A stretch of DNA of 64,000 bases from Zerene cesonia (GCF_012273895.1 NC_052123.1:2666001-2730000), one strand, 5' to 3'; shown: positions 10,675 to 19,903, counted from the first letter of the stretch. The notes: generated by a model from the letters alone, not told the origin. A program made the numbers and translations.

Positions 10675-10875
10675 CTAGCTGCGCCCCGCGGTTTCAGCCG
10701 CGTAAGTCCATATCCCGTAGGTATATCGGGACAAAAAATTGCCTATACGTTTTTCCAGTTGTCCAGCTATCTACGTACCAAATTTCATTGCAACCGGTTT
10801 AGTGGTTTTTGCGTAAAAGAACAACATACACACACACATCCTTACAAACTTTCGCATTTATGATATTAGTAGCAT
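10675..10875 (-). mobile_element. Helitron-like element, type HL-A, full length
   Basis: The plus strand reads CTAGCTGCGCCCCGCGGTTT, then the complete body, to TTATGATATTAGTAGCA. CTAG is preceded by A. All family blocks are present. Confidence 0.85.
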
Positions 10876-11058
10876 GATGTTAAAAGATTATTGATGAGTT
10901 CTGTCGTAGTGAAAGATGAGTATTATATGCCTACGATTAATATTTTAGTACGATTTATAGTGATGTTGTGAGTTTATTTTCTCTTTGTTGAATTCAAATA
11001 ATTAAAAATATATTAACGCGTTGTCTCCGACTAGATTCATATTATATTTAGTTTTCAT

Positions 11059-11066
11059 TATATCCA
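11059..11066. repeat. Left 8-bp target duplication of the hAT MITE
   Basis: ATTATATC, matching ATCATATC at 11219-11226 at 7 of 8 positions. Confidence 0.7.
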
Positions 11067-11218
11067 GTGGCGTAGCTATCATAGGGCCAGGCACCAGGGC
11101 CCCGGAGCTCAGGGGGCCCTCTAACCTCAGCTTTGAAAGAGGGGAGGAAGGCGGAAAGAGGGGAGGAGGGCCCGATTCTTTCCCTATGCACTAGGGCCCT
11201 TGTCTCCCTACGCCACTG
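11067..11218. mobile_element. hAT-type MITE with 8-bp target duplication
   Basis: Inverted ends CAGTGGCGTAG (11067-11077) and CTACGCCACTG (11208-11218) bound 152 bases. The flanks are ATTATATC (11059-11066) and ATCATATC (11219-11226), an 8-bp duplication with one mismatch. An 8-bp duplication and CAGTGGCGTAG-like ends are typical of hAT-derived non-autonomous elements. The interior is GC-rich and has no frame. Confidence 0.8.
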
Positions 11219-11226
11219 ATCATATC
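11219..11226. repeat. Right 8-bp target duplication of the hAT MITE
   Basis: ATCATATC directly follows the terminal CACTG and matches the left flank except at position 3. Confidence 0.7.
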
Positions 11227-11640
11227 ACTTGACCATTTTTATTTCGTCTACAATTTAAAAGGTAACTTTCATAGATATAAAGATTTATAAAGAAATCAAA
11301 TTATTCCTCTTCACGATATTATAAGTAAAGTTAGTATAGACTAGATATGGATAGATTTTGATCCACTTTATATCAAATGGGCAAGTATCACTCGCCAAAG
11401 TTTCACAGTTAACTCCGATCGATTTTAAAACTTTTACAGATACCTAGCTTGAATCTTGGCAAAGAAGTGCACTTATAGGCAGATCTTTATTGAATACTGA
11501 ATCAAAATAAGTTTGAAGTTAGTTATTGGAAATCGGTCATTCAAGGACGAATAACATACTTATAATATTAACAAACTTTGTACACAAATAAACAAAAAAA
11601 GCAAATCTTAATCTAAAACGAAATAATTATAAAAGATTGA

Positions 11641-11677
11641 ATGTCTAATTTTAAATGAATCATTTAAAATTAGACAT
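11641..11677. repeat. Perfect 18-bp inverted repeat with one-base spacer
   Basis: ATGTCTAATTTTAAATGA (11641-11658), A, TCATTTAAAATTAGACAT (11660-11677). The arms are exact. It could form a cruciform or RNA hairpin; no terminator context or gene is near. Confidence 0.9.
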
Positions 11678-11843
11678 GTAATGGAAAATAAATGGATAGG
11701 CATGTAATATGTTTGCGAAATTGAATCCCTTTATGTCACCTTATTATTAGATTCTTGATACAATTTATTTTTATTTGAATTTTATATATTTTTGTAATAC
11801 GCACTTATTATTTTTATTATTAATACAAAAATATATTGTCATC

Positions 11844-11856
11844 TATAAGCAAAACG
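11844..11856. repeat. Left target duplication of SINE-I
   Basis: TATAAGCAAAACG, exact match to 12057-12069. Confidence 0.9.
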
Positions 11857-12056
11857 ACCGCCTCCTTCGTACAGTGGTTAAAGCGTTAGCTTTAAACCGA
11901 GAGGTCCTGGGTTCGATTCCCGGTGGGGACGCAAAAAAAAAGTCTCGGTCTGGCAGGACATAGAAGGCTGATCACCTACTTGTCCATAAAGAAAATTGAT
12001 CAGTGAAACAGATGTGTATAATTTGCCCCATACCCCAGCACGGGACTTCACACTTT
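11857..12056 (+). mobile_element. tRNA-derived SINE (family I), complete with target duplications
   Basis: The tRNA-like head ACCGCCTCCTTCGTACAGTGG contains an A-box-like segment. GGTTCGATTCC is a perfect pol III B box. The body follows (GTCTCGGTCTGGCAGGACAT, GATCAGTGAAACAGATG, CCCCATACCCCAGCACGGGA). An exact 13-base duplication, TATAAGCAAAACG, flanks it at 11844-11856 and 12057-12069, proving retroposition. It is not a functional tRNA gene. Confidence 0.9.
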
Positions 12057-12069
12057 TATAAGCAAAACG
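12057..12069. repeat. Right target duplication of SINE-I
   Basis: TATAAGCAAAACG, exact match to 11844-11856. It fixes the SINE 3' end at 12056. Confidence 0.9.
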
Positions 12070-12883
12070 TGTTAAAATCGCGGAAAATCACACGAAAACG
12101 CTGAATTTCCACCATAAAGTCTAAACAATTTCAATTCAACCTCAAACGAATAATCAGCGATCTCGTATGGCCACATGGTAAATTGCATCGGACGTTAATA
12201 ACTATCTTCCGTTTTTGCATCTACAGCATCGTCCCCTTTCTTTCGCACACACGCTTAATCATGTTGACCTCTCGCTCACACGCCACGCGTATAAACCGGG
12301 ACGAAAAACTTGATTCTATCCGGTTGATTTAAAAATAAACTTTATCTCGATTCGAGTCTTTATTTTAACGTTAAATGTTTCTTGGAATGTTTTGTTTTTG
12401 TGTAAATTGCAAGAGGCAATAAATACACGCTACGGATTAAAAACCTTCTCCTTTTTTCGGATAGTTGGTTAAAATTTATGATGTAACTTCTTCTAATGGA
12501 ATGCGTTCTTTAATTTCTAAACCTTAACACGTAAGTCTGTATTCGTAGCTTACGAAAAGATTGACCGATGTTGATGTAGTTTAGTTTAGTTATGTTCTTT
12601 TTAAAAGATTTTAATTAATTATCAAATTGGACAAAATGCAGCCTGCAATAGTATGCTATAATAAATAAATGTTTACAATTATTTTCAATATTGTTTATTT
12701 TGTGTTCATTTCTTTTTAACAAATCCTTAATTTTCGTTCAGCCGTTCTAGAGATAATATGCTTAAACATCTTTTACTCTCAATTTTTTTTTTATAGAAAA
12801 ATGAACAAATAGGTGATGTAACAAACGGAACTTATACTTCATTATTTAAGTTTGGATGATACTAACATAAACCAAAAAAATAA
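12070..12883. other. No confident feature; CpG-richer patch at 12160-12320
   Basis: The patch contains CTCTCGCTCACACGCCACGC directly before GTATAAACCGGG, a TATAAA in a GC setting. A promoter is possible but there is no supported transcript; the rest is AT-rich. Confidence 0.25.
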
Positions 12884-13062
12884 TCTTATATATAAAATTC
12901 TCGTGTCACAATGTTAGTCTCTATACTCCTCCGAAACGGCTTGACCGATTCCTCTGAAATTTGGTAAGCATATTGGGTAGGTCTGAGAATCGGCCAACAT
13001 CTATTTTTCATACCACTAAACGATAAGAGTAAGGCAGAACAGCGTTTGCCGGGTGCAGCTAA
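12884..13062 (+). mobile_element. Helitron-like element, type HL-E, precise ends
   Basis: It starts TCTTATATATAAAATTCTCG, carries 'GAAACGGCTTGACCGATTCC' and 'TGAGAATCGGCCAACATC', and ends GCCGGGTGCAGCTAA. The flanking bases are A (12883) and T (13063). CTAA fits the Helitron CTRR end. Confidence 0.75.
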
Positions 13063-13590
13063 TAATCTTATAGATTCATAATAATCGATTAGAAGAAATC
13101 GACTATTGTATTGTTTTATTAAGATCGATTAATCGTATATATTTATATACATTTTTGTATGTACATGAAATTACTATACAAATTTTATAAGCGTTCGGCG
13201 TGTCTATAAATCAATAAAATGTCTTTGTTTTATAAAATATCGAATGAAACATACTAGAACTACTAGATTTGTATATTAATCTATCGTTTAATTTATGACC
13301 AACATTTAAACCGGTTTTATTCTTGTTTTGCGTTTGTTTCGCGCAATTTTACCGTATTAGATAAAACTATGTATTCATTTCCTGTTTATTTAAAACAATT
13401 TCTTTATCAGTTGGTAATTTTTTTGTACGGCAATACTTCTTATACTTATTCCTCCTACTTCTACTAATAGATATTAAAAAATAACCTAAATCACCTCCAA
13501 ATTGATAGAACTAGACCAAATTCAATTGGGACCACAGCAGGCATCAGTTTTTAAATAGTTGATCATTTAAATCGGTTCACCCACTCAAAC
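13063..13590. other. No supportable feature
   Basis: AT-rich DNA between an HL-E copy and a SINE. No gene or repeat recognised. Confidence 0.4.
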
Positions 13591-13594
13591 ACTT

Positions 13595-13772
13595 GACCGC
13601 CTCCTTGGTACAGTTGTTAACGCGTGAGCTTAGAACCGAGGAGTCCTGGGTTCGATTTCCGGTGGGGACGCAAAAAAAATGTCTCGGTCTGGCAGGATAC
13701 AAGGCTTTTCACCTACCTGTCCATAAAGAAACTGATCAGTGAAACAGATGCATATATCATCTGATTTGTGAT
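13595..13772 (+). mobile_element. tRNA-derived SINE (family I), 3'-shortened
   Basis: Head GACCGCCTCCTTGGTACAGT, B box GGTTCGATTTCC, then GTCTCGGTCTGGCAGGATAC and GATCAGTGAAACAGATGC. The homology stops at CATCTGAT, before the CCCCATACCCC end block. Confidence 0.8.
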
Positions 13773-13939
13773 TATGTAATGTTACTATAGACTAGCTTTG
13801 CCCCGGTAAAGAATCCCCAAGTGCTGGTTTCCCATGGGGAAATACTGGTGTTAAAAATAGTCTACTCATTTCCTTATAACTCCACCATAATCCAAGAAAT
13901 CCTATGACTGTAAGTATACTCAGATGCAGGTTTTTTTTT

Positions 13940-14055
13940 ATATGTACAATTTTATTAGTTTGACCTGTATGTAACCTCCTTCAGACTCGATTTTGACCCA
14001 CATTAAAAGGAAAGATTCAATTCAAACTTTGTATACTTATCAAGGGTCTGTAAAA
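13940..14055 (-). repeat. Family D dispersed repeat
   Basis: The plus strand shows TTATTAGTTTGACCTGTATG, CAGACTCGATTTTGACCCAC and TTCAAACTTTGTATACTTAT, the inverse of the family order at 6480 and 60660. Confidence 0.6.
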
Positions 14056-14198
14056 ATGCTTTTTGACTTCCCTTGTAACATGTGTGTATTTTGTTACTCT
14101 AAATAAGATGGCCAAATTTTTAAAATACGATTAAGTAAGAGCAAATATACCAATTTTATTAGTTCTATGATTGAAGCGTGTTTAATAGTTAGAGAACA

Positions 14199-14394
14199 CT
14201 AGCTGCGCCCCGCGGTTTCACGCGCATAGGTATCCCGTAGGAATATCGGTATGAAAAGTTGCCTATATGTTATTCCAGTTGTCCAGCTGTCTACGTACCA
14301 AATTTCATTGCAAACGGCTCAGTAGTTTTTGCGTGAAAGAGCAACAAATACACATACATCCTCACAAACTTTCGCATTTATAATATTAGTAGGA
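14199..14394 (-). mobile_element. Helitron-like element, type HL-A, full length
   Basis: ACTAGCTGCGCCCCGCGGTT to TTATAATATTAGTAGGA, then T. It has both canonical ends, the A/T flanks and every body block. Confidence 0.9.
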
Positions 14395-14673
14395 TAGGAT
14401 AAGATAGGATGTGTAAAGACGCCGATTTCTGATATCAAATAACGAGACAACGTTTCAGGTTATATTAATATTAAGTAACAACTGTACGACATACGACCGT
14501 TCCCTCGCGTAGCTCAAATCTTTATAGGCGAATGCAAATAACGTTGCTGTCGCATTTTATCTGCGCGCAAATCTCTTTGAATGTACCGAGTTGTCGATAT
14601 TGTACCTGGGTACAGGGAGGGACAATATATGTGGTACAATATTCAGTGTTACGTTTATTTATTTATATAAGCA

Positions 14674-14819
14674 CTAGCGGTCCGCGCCGGCTTCGCCCGT
14701 GGTACATATATAGCCTATAGGCTTCCTCAATCAATGGGTTCTCTAACTCCAGTTCTCTAGTTCCTGTGATTAGAGTGTTCAAACAAACAAACTCTTCAGC
14801 TTTATCATATTAGTATAGA
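14674..14819 (-). mobile_element. Helitron-like element, type HL-F, precise ends
   Basis: The plus strand reads A|CTAGCGGTCCGCGCCGGCTT to AACTCTTCAGCTTTATC and ATATTAGTATAGA|T. This is the HL-F layout: TC start, hairpin-rich end, CTAG, A/T flanks. Confidence 0.8.
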
Positions 14820-14900
14820 TATACATATATTAGCTGCACGCCCCGCCGTCCAGGTAGAAATTTATTGTAACTGAAATTATAAAACTAATAATAACCTTTT

Positions 14901-15212
14901 TTTTGACGTGACAACGTCTTAAATTAGGTTGCGGCTCGGAGGCACTCATGAAAAAGTGTAACGCCCGGTAACGTTACGATGAGTCACCGAACTATGATCG
15001 GTCCGCCGCGCGCGCAGCACTAGAGAATTAGGCGCATTGAATCGGCGCGTGCTTGTGTCTCTGTCTCTGTCTTTTTAGCAAACAAAATATATTTTCAATA
15101 GTTAAAATTTGTGCAATTCTTATTTTCATTTAATTCCTTGTTCCTATTGTGCAATTTAATAATATTCATATCAATAAATATTCTACCGAGAAAAAGACGT
15201 TGTCACGTAAAA
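14901..15212. mobile_element. TIR element, about 312 bp, with GC-rich core
   Basis: TTTTGACGTGACAACGTCTT (14901-14920) is inverted as AAGACGTTGTCACGTAAAA (15194-15212), with one base difference. The core has CpG-rich blocks (GGTCCGCCGCGCGCGCAGCA) and AACGCCCGGTAACGTTACG. There is no transposase frame and no clear target duplication. The K fold-back element begins 45 bases later. Confidence 0.6.
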
Positions 15213-15257
15213 TCTTCGCCCGTAAAACCGACTTTACAGGCAACCATTTTTTTTTAC

Positions 15258-15473
15258 TTTTTAGTTTTATAGCATTGAAATGCTTATATAAATGAGAATT
15301 TTTTTTTAAAGAATAGAAAAAAATCGATCACGGGGCGGGATCCCTAGTGAGGCTAGGCATTACTACGGTTATGCAAGAAACGCGGGCTCGAATCCCGCCC
15401 GGTGATCGAATTTTTTCTATTCTTTCAAAGAATTTCTCATTAATAAAACGTTTCAATGTTATAAAACTAAAAA
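15258..15473. mobile_element. Fold-back (K-type) MITE with tRNA T-arm-like core
   Basis: Two arms of about 80 bases are inverted copies: TTTTTAGTTTTATAGCATTG on the left and CAATGTTATAAAACTAAAAA on the right, with AAAGAATAGAAAAAAATCGA facing TCGAATTTTTTCTATTCTTT. The core includes GCGGG CTCGAAT CCCGC (15382-15398), a stem and loop of tRNA T-arm size. Related pieces lie at 2184-2691 and 46280-46340. It is non-coding. Confidence 0.8.
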
Positions 15474-15810
15474 TTAAATTATTAATAATTTAGTGTACCG
15501 ATCGTATTACCGCACAGTGTACACAAGGTGTAGCAACTAACAACATATTTCGAGCGAACACTGCTGCGCCTGTAAAAGGAAACGGCCTATAGGCGCGGTT
15601 AAGAATTTATCCGTTCACTTAGAGAGGATTCGAGACTGTTCCCATGTAAATTAGTTGAGTAACACTTGGTTTTGTTAAACCAAACGAAATTATTGTATAC
15701 GTATTGAAACAGTGGTTTCAGTTAATTTAGTTTTATTGCTAGACTCCTTTTGTAGTGTTAATTTAGTTGTAGAAAAAGTAGCGGATTCTATGCCTAGATT
15801 TATTGTCAAC
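15474..15810. other. No confident feature; short GC hairpin
   Basis: GCGCCTGTA and TATAGGCGC, near 15567-15597, could pair. No gene or known repeat recognised. Confidence 0.3.
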
Positions 15811-15880
15811 TAGCAATGTGATCCGGCTTCACCGGTGGTACGTGTTTCCTCTTCATAACAAGCTTTCTTGTGCCTTAGCA
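15811..15880 (-). mobile_element. HL-F end fragment
   Basis: CTAGCAATGTGATCCGGCTTCACCGG then TGGTACGTGTTTCCTC resembles the 3' end of HL-F in inverse. The rest of the element is not recognisable. Confidence 0.4.
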
Positions 15881-15931
15881 TAAAGGTTGTCAAATAGTCT
15901 ACCGAATGGTGGGAAAATGTTTTTTTTCTGT

Positions 15932-15992
15932 ACGCACACTGTGACTATCCGAAGTCCAAGCACCTAACCACTGAGCCACTATCACTTCCCGA
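15932..15992 (-). mobile_element. SINE head fragment (tRNA-like)
   Basis: On the minus strand GTGGCTCAGTGGTTAG is a perfect A-box segment followed by TTGGACTTCGGATAGTCAC, as in SINE-J heads. No B box or body follows; a run of A comes next. Confidence 0.5.
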
Positions 15993-16181
15993 ACCTTTCG
16001 CGTTATTGCTAACATTACGCACGTATCGAAAAGTTAGCTCGAAGGGACTTAGAGAGCACCAAACAGAATATGTAACGACCCATCGTTTGTTTCGAAATGA
16101 CTGCTTTATAGGACGGCGTATACGTTTTGCTATTGAAAGAAGAATTTTCTAAAATGATCCTTATATGGTATATTTATAACT

Positions 16182-16275
16182 ACACTCGCGTTCCGCCCTA
16201 GCTTCGCTCGTAGTACATATATTGCCTACACTCAGGAATCTTTACATCGACGATTAAAATAAAGGAATCAGTCGG
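16182..16275 (-). mobile_element. HL-F fragment
   Basis: The block GCCCTAGCTTCGCTCGTAGT ACATATATTGCCTAC matches the GC-rich end of HL-F elements; the inner half is lost. Confidence 0.45.
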
Positions 16276-16310
16276 GTAGTTTAAAGGTTATGAAATACAG
16301 ACAAATAGTC

Positions 16311-16530
16311 TTTTTTTATGTCACCGTCGGCAATGGAGGTGGTGGGTCGCCTGGATGGTCAGCGTTACCACCGCCCATGAGCATTTTGAGAAATCGTTTG
16401 CAGACCATACGCCTCTACAAATGGATTGCCGACTCCGAATTGGAAAGGGATTGAGGAATAAAGGAAAGGAATGGGAAGGGTAAGGAAAAAGATATGGGCC
16501 TCCGTACTCACTGAATAAAACACAGCAGTC
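16311..16530 (-). mobile_element. Poly(A) retroposon family C
   Basis: From a T-rich start (the poly(A) on minus): GTGGTGGGTCGCCTGGATGG, TACCACCGCCCATGAGC, ACGCCTCTACAAATGG, GGAATGGGAAGGGTAAGGAA, ending near ACTCACTGAATAAAACAC. The 5' head block is missing. The 107-codon frame over this copy is not a gene. Confidence 0.8.
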
Positions 16531-17790
16531 TTATAATAATGGTATTCATAATTCATAAAGCAAATTTCGAATTTAGAATAGTTAATATTTACATATTTGT
16601 ATGGACTATTCAAAAATAGAACAGACGAAAATAAACGCATGAAAATTATAAAGCGTTCAAGTCTATGTCTAGAAGCAGACACTATCAAAAGTTTAGCATA
16701 ACTAACACATAAACAAAATGTGACAATCTGTCTTCCAGTTTAACGAACTACGATGCTTGAATATCTGGAACACCCTAAATGCTAATACTAAAGATAAACC
16801 AGACAAAGCCAGTGATGATAGCTAGTCTGTGATAGGGCTGGCACTTGTTTTGTTTTGCTATATATATGTTATATGTTATTGTGAGAAAATTAAGGTTTTA
16901 AAATTAGGATTTTTACCTTTTGCCTCAATAGGGTAATATTTTATTTTTAAGTCATTTTACAATTTTTTTTAAATCTAATTAGGTATCTAATGCACTCAGT
17001 AATTTTGTAAAAAAGGTTTCACGATCAATTATTTGCTTGTTTGAATGAAAGACGTTTAAACTTAATAAATGTTATTAGAATACCGACTATAAGCAGTTTA
17101 ACATACAATCAATGTCGTGCAAGTATTATCGACTACCCATTAAATAATTTTCATCATAGAAGTACAATTTAGAATATCAACAAATGATTACACTATTAAG
17201 GTCATTGTATAAGGGCCATTGAAATTTCAACAAAATGTATTAAAAAACAAGACATGTACATTATTGTGTACCTAATTAATTAAAAGCACTATGTGGCAAC
17301 CCTAATCATGACGTGGCTTGATTAAAGTGTAAAGACTAAATGGAGGTCGGGGGTTGCTAAGATATAAATTGAGTAAATAATAGAAATCAAAGCTAGCACT
17401 AGAATCTACGGTTAATGTTAGAAAGATTATTAAGATTATATAGAAAATATAATTATAATTCATTCGCTAACCTTTAAAACATAGCGATGAAAGCAAAGAT
17501 AATTTATCAGTTATTCTACTGTTTTAAAAGTCTAAACATATAATTATGCCAACTCTAATTTCTATTTAAACTATCTTAACAAAAAACATTATGCACTCTA
17601 GTTTTCTTAAATGTAAGGATGCCTTTAAGGCTTTCATACTTCGTAAAAATTCATAAGCGGGATGAATTTTAACACTAACTACAAGAAACTTCAACTGTTC
17701 CCTTCCGAGCTGTAATAACCATTCAAAACTTAACTTAATTTAAAAGTATTACCCGTCATAACTAGCCATTAAAAAAAACATGGAACGCAT
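16531..17790. other. No supportable feature
   Basis: Long AT-rich stretch without a credible frame or recognised repeat. Confidence 0.4.
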
Positions 17791-17819
17791 CTTAACAAAA
17801 ATTTAAAATAATGAAACAT

Positions 17820-17900
17820 TATGCCTGCAGCCTGCCAGCCGCCATTTTGAATTCATCCCGCGCGAAATGGCCGACGGTGTGCGATATGAGTATTGCCCTC
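17820..17900. promoter_or_regulatory. CpG-richer patch with a CGCCATTTTG motif
   Basis: GCCTGCCAGCCGCCATTTTG and CATCCCGCGCGAAATGGCCG stand out in AT-rich DNA. On the minus strand CAAAATGGCGGC fits the YY1/Pho-type core ATGGCGGC. The 70-codon plus frame here has no recognisable domain. A promoter role is only inference. Confidence 0.25.
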
Positions 17901-18149
17901 CTTAATGTGACGATAAATGTCAAATTGCAATCGTTGCTTGCAAAAATAACGGTCTATACACGTACGTGTTTGGAACGAGTAATTAGGTTTTATTTGGCTG
18001 CGTTGTATTTTTTTCTAACATAAATTGCTTCCCATATCGCCCACAAACGTTTACATCAGGTACCTATAGACATATTTATTTATGTCATGTTTAGAGACGT
18101 TTTTTCTGTGTTTTGGAGCTAAATTCGAAACTAAATTGAAATTTATTTT

Positions 18150-18331
18150 ATGAGGGATAAAAGGGAGGCCGAAAAGTCTTTGGATGACTATAAAAACACC
18201 CTAAGACAATTAAATAGGTCCGGCCAAGGGCGAGTTGCCATCTCGTCGAGAATCAAGAAGTTGAATGCCTTTGATATTGTATATTTGGACACCTATTTTA
18301 CACTAGTTACAGCCCCCGGGTTCCCGAGGTA
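18150..18331 (+). CDS. Coding-like segment, possible exon or transposon relic
   Basis: A frame from ATG at 18150 runs 60 codons to a stop at 18330-18332. The translation begins MRDKREAEKSLDDYKNTLRQ and continues rich in K, R, D and E with a helix-like start and a hydrophobic DIVYLDTYFTLV segment. This composition is unlike the I/N/Y/F/K translations of chance frames here. It ends at CCCGAG|GTAACT (exon edge 18328), a good donor context. A stop lies just upstream in frame. I do not recognise the protein. It may be an internal or 3'-incomplete exon, or a scrap of a transposable element. Confidence 0.3.
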
Positions 18332-18503
18332 ACTATTTAAAAAGCCTGTGCTAATATAGATCTCTATACAGAACCAATCTGTCGTATTTGTTAGTGGCAA
18401 TCCGGGCATCCTCAAATTTTCACAAATTTTCTCCCTTTAAATACATTTTAAATAGAATGTATTACCTGCTCTCTACAACGTAAAATCAAGTGAGTCAAGG
18501 CAA

Positions 18504-18521
18504 AAATAATAATAATAATAA
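18504..18521. repeat. (AAT)n microsatellite
   Basis: Six consecutive AAT-type triplets. Confidence 0.85.
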
Positions 18522-18649
18522 CGAATATATAATTTCTTTTTTGAAATAAATTCATTGTGAATTCTAGAATAAAAAAGTTTAAAATTTGTTTTATTCCGAA
18601 AATAAATTGAGTCTTAATAATACTAATGAGGTATGTACCTATTTTAACA

Positions 18650-18770
18650 TTCTTTCATTAGTTTCACCAGTACGTATGTATGTAACCGATTCCTTCAGCC
18701 TCCAATTTATCTACTTAAAACGAACAGATTTAATTCAAACTTTGTTAACTTATCAATGGCAGGGATAGTA
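18650..18770 (-). repeat. Family D dispersed repeat
   Basis: CAGTACGTATGTATGTAACC, GATTTAATTCAAACTTTGTT and AACTTATCAATGGCAGGG mirror the copy at 13940-14055. Confidence 0.55.
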
Positions 18771-19290
18771 CAATCATTCCATGACTTTATTTTATTATCC
18801 TCATTGCCAGGGTGAAATAATTTCTTTACGCATACTCTGTAAAAGAACACTAACAGAACTGCGCGTTTTTTTTATTATTTCTTTTGTTTTTTTTAATAAT
18901 TAGTAATTGAATAGTTTTACAGCATATTTATGACATTTTCGATTCTTTGATATCCTCAATATATAATAAGTATCACAGGCGATCCAATTAATACACAAGC
19001 GAAGCGAAAATAAATATTTTTTGAATGATTTAAGTCGGAAGCCATAAAATATACTCGCGGTGTAACTGTGCTTTAAAATTATAACGTCCCTTGAACGCGT
19101 TTTATGATGCTAAAAGACGCATGTACTTAAATTTAATGTAATTCAATATTTATGTATTTCCTACAGTGGTACAAATGAACATAAATGTCCATTGAACTTG
19201 TAAGTTATTTAATAATATAATGTACTGTAAACCTTTTTTTAATAATATGATAAGAACGTTAGAAATCTTTGTAATATAAATATTATATTA

Positions 19291-19304
19291 TTATTGATAA
19301 GTGA
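19291..19304. repeat. Left target duplication of SINE-I
   Basis: TTATTGATAAGTGA, exact match to 19517-19530. Confidence 0.9.
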
Positions 19305-19516
19305 CTGACTGACCGCCTCCTTGGTACAGTGGTTAACGCGTGAGCGTAGAACCGAGGGGTCCTGGGTTCAATTCCCGGTGGAGACGCACAAAAAAAATGT
19401 CTCGGTCTGGCAGGACACAGAAGGCTGATCACCTACTTGTCCGTAAAGAAAATCGATCAGTGAAACAGATGTACATCATCTGCCCCATACCCCACTAGGG
19501 GACACGGGACTTCACT
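19305..19516 (+). mobile_element. tRNA-derived SINE (family I), complete with target duplications
   Basis: Head GACCGCCTCCTTGGTACAGT GG with A-box-like TGGTACAGTGG, B box GGTTCAATTCC, then GTCTCGGTCTGGCAGGACAC, GATCAGTGAAACAGATG and the end block CCCCATACCCCACTAGGGGA CACGGGACTTCACT. The exact 14-base duplication TTATTGATAAGTGA lies at 19291-19304 and 19517-19530. Confidence 0.9.
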
Positions 19517-19530
19517 TTATTGATAAGTGA
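19517..19530. repeat. Right target duplication of SINE-I
   Basis: TTATTGATAAGTGA, exact match to 19291-19304. Confidence 0.9.
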
Positions 19531-19668
19531 AGAGTAGTGTTTATGGGACAGATGGATTAACATCTGTTTTAATGATTGTTTGTTTTTAATAATCAGGAGG
19601 TCATAAACCTAAAAAACTGTGTCTTGAAATGAAATTTTTTATAGTCTCAAAAATACATTTTTAATATA

Positions 19669-19717
19669 CACTGAGAATCGAACCCGCATCCTTCATAACG
19701 CGTTAACTTATGTATCA
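19669..19717 (-). repeat. tRNA-like fragment with a perfect B box
   Basis: On the minus strand: GTTAACGCG, then GATGCGGGTTCGATTCTCAG. The B box GGTTCGATTC is intact. No full cloverleaf or SINE body is apparent; probably a decayed SINE head. Confidence 0.4.
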
Positions 19718-19903
19718 AAAACGATATATTAATTGTATTATGTTATTATGTTACTAAATATAAACACTATGTAGAATGCTTTAAAAAGAAAACAATTTAC
19801 CGGTCAGCTTTTAAAGTGCAATCAATCTCTCTTAAAGTATCAAGTTTTGAAGAAACCAAGTCGATATTACTGCGGTAAGTCAATATCTTTATAAAAGTTT
19901 ATC

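Noticed and set aside
11857..11940. tRNA gene
   Set aside because: The tRNA-like sequence is the head of a SINE with a non-tRNA body, repeated at 13595, 19305 and 32014, and flanked by a 13-bp target duplication.
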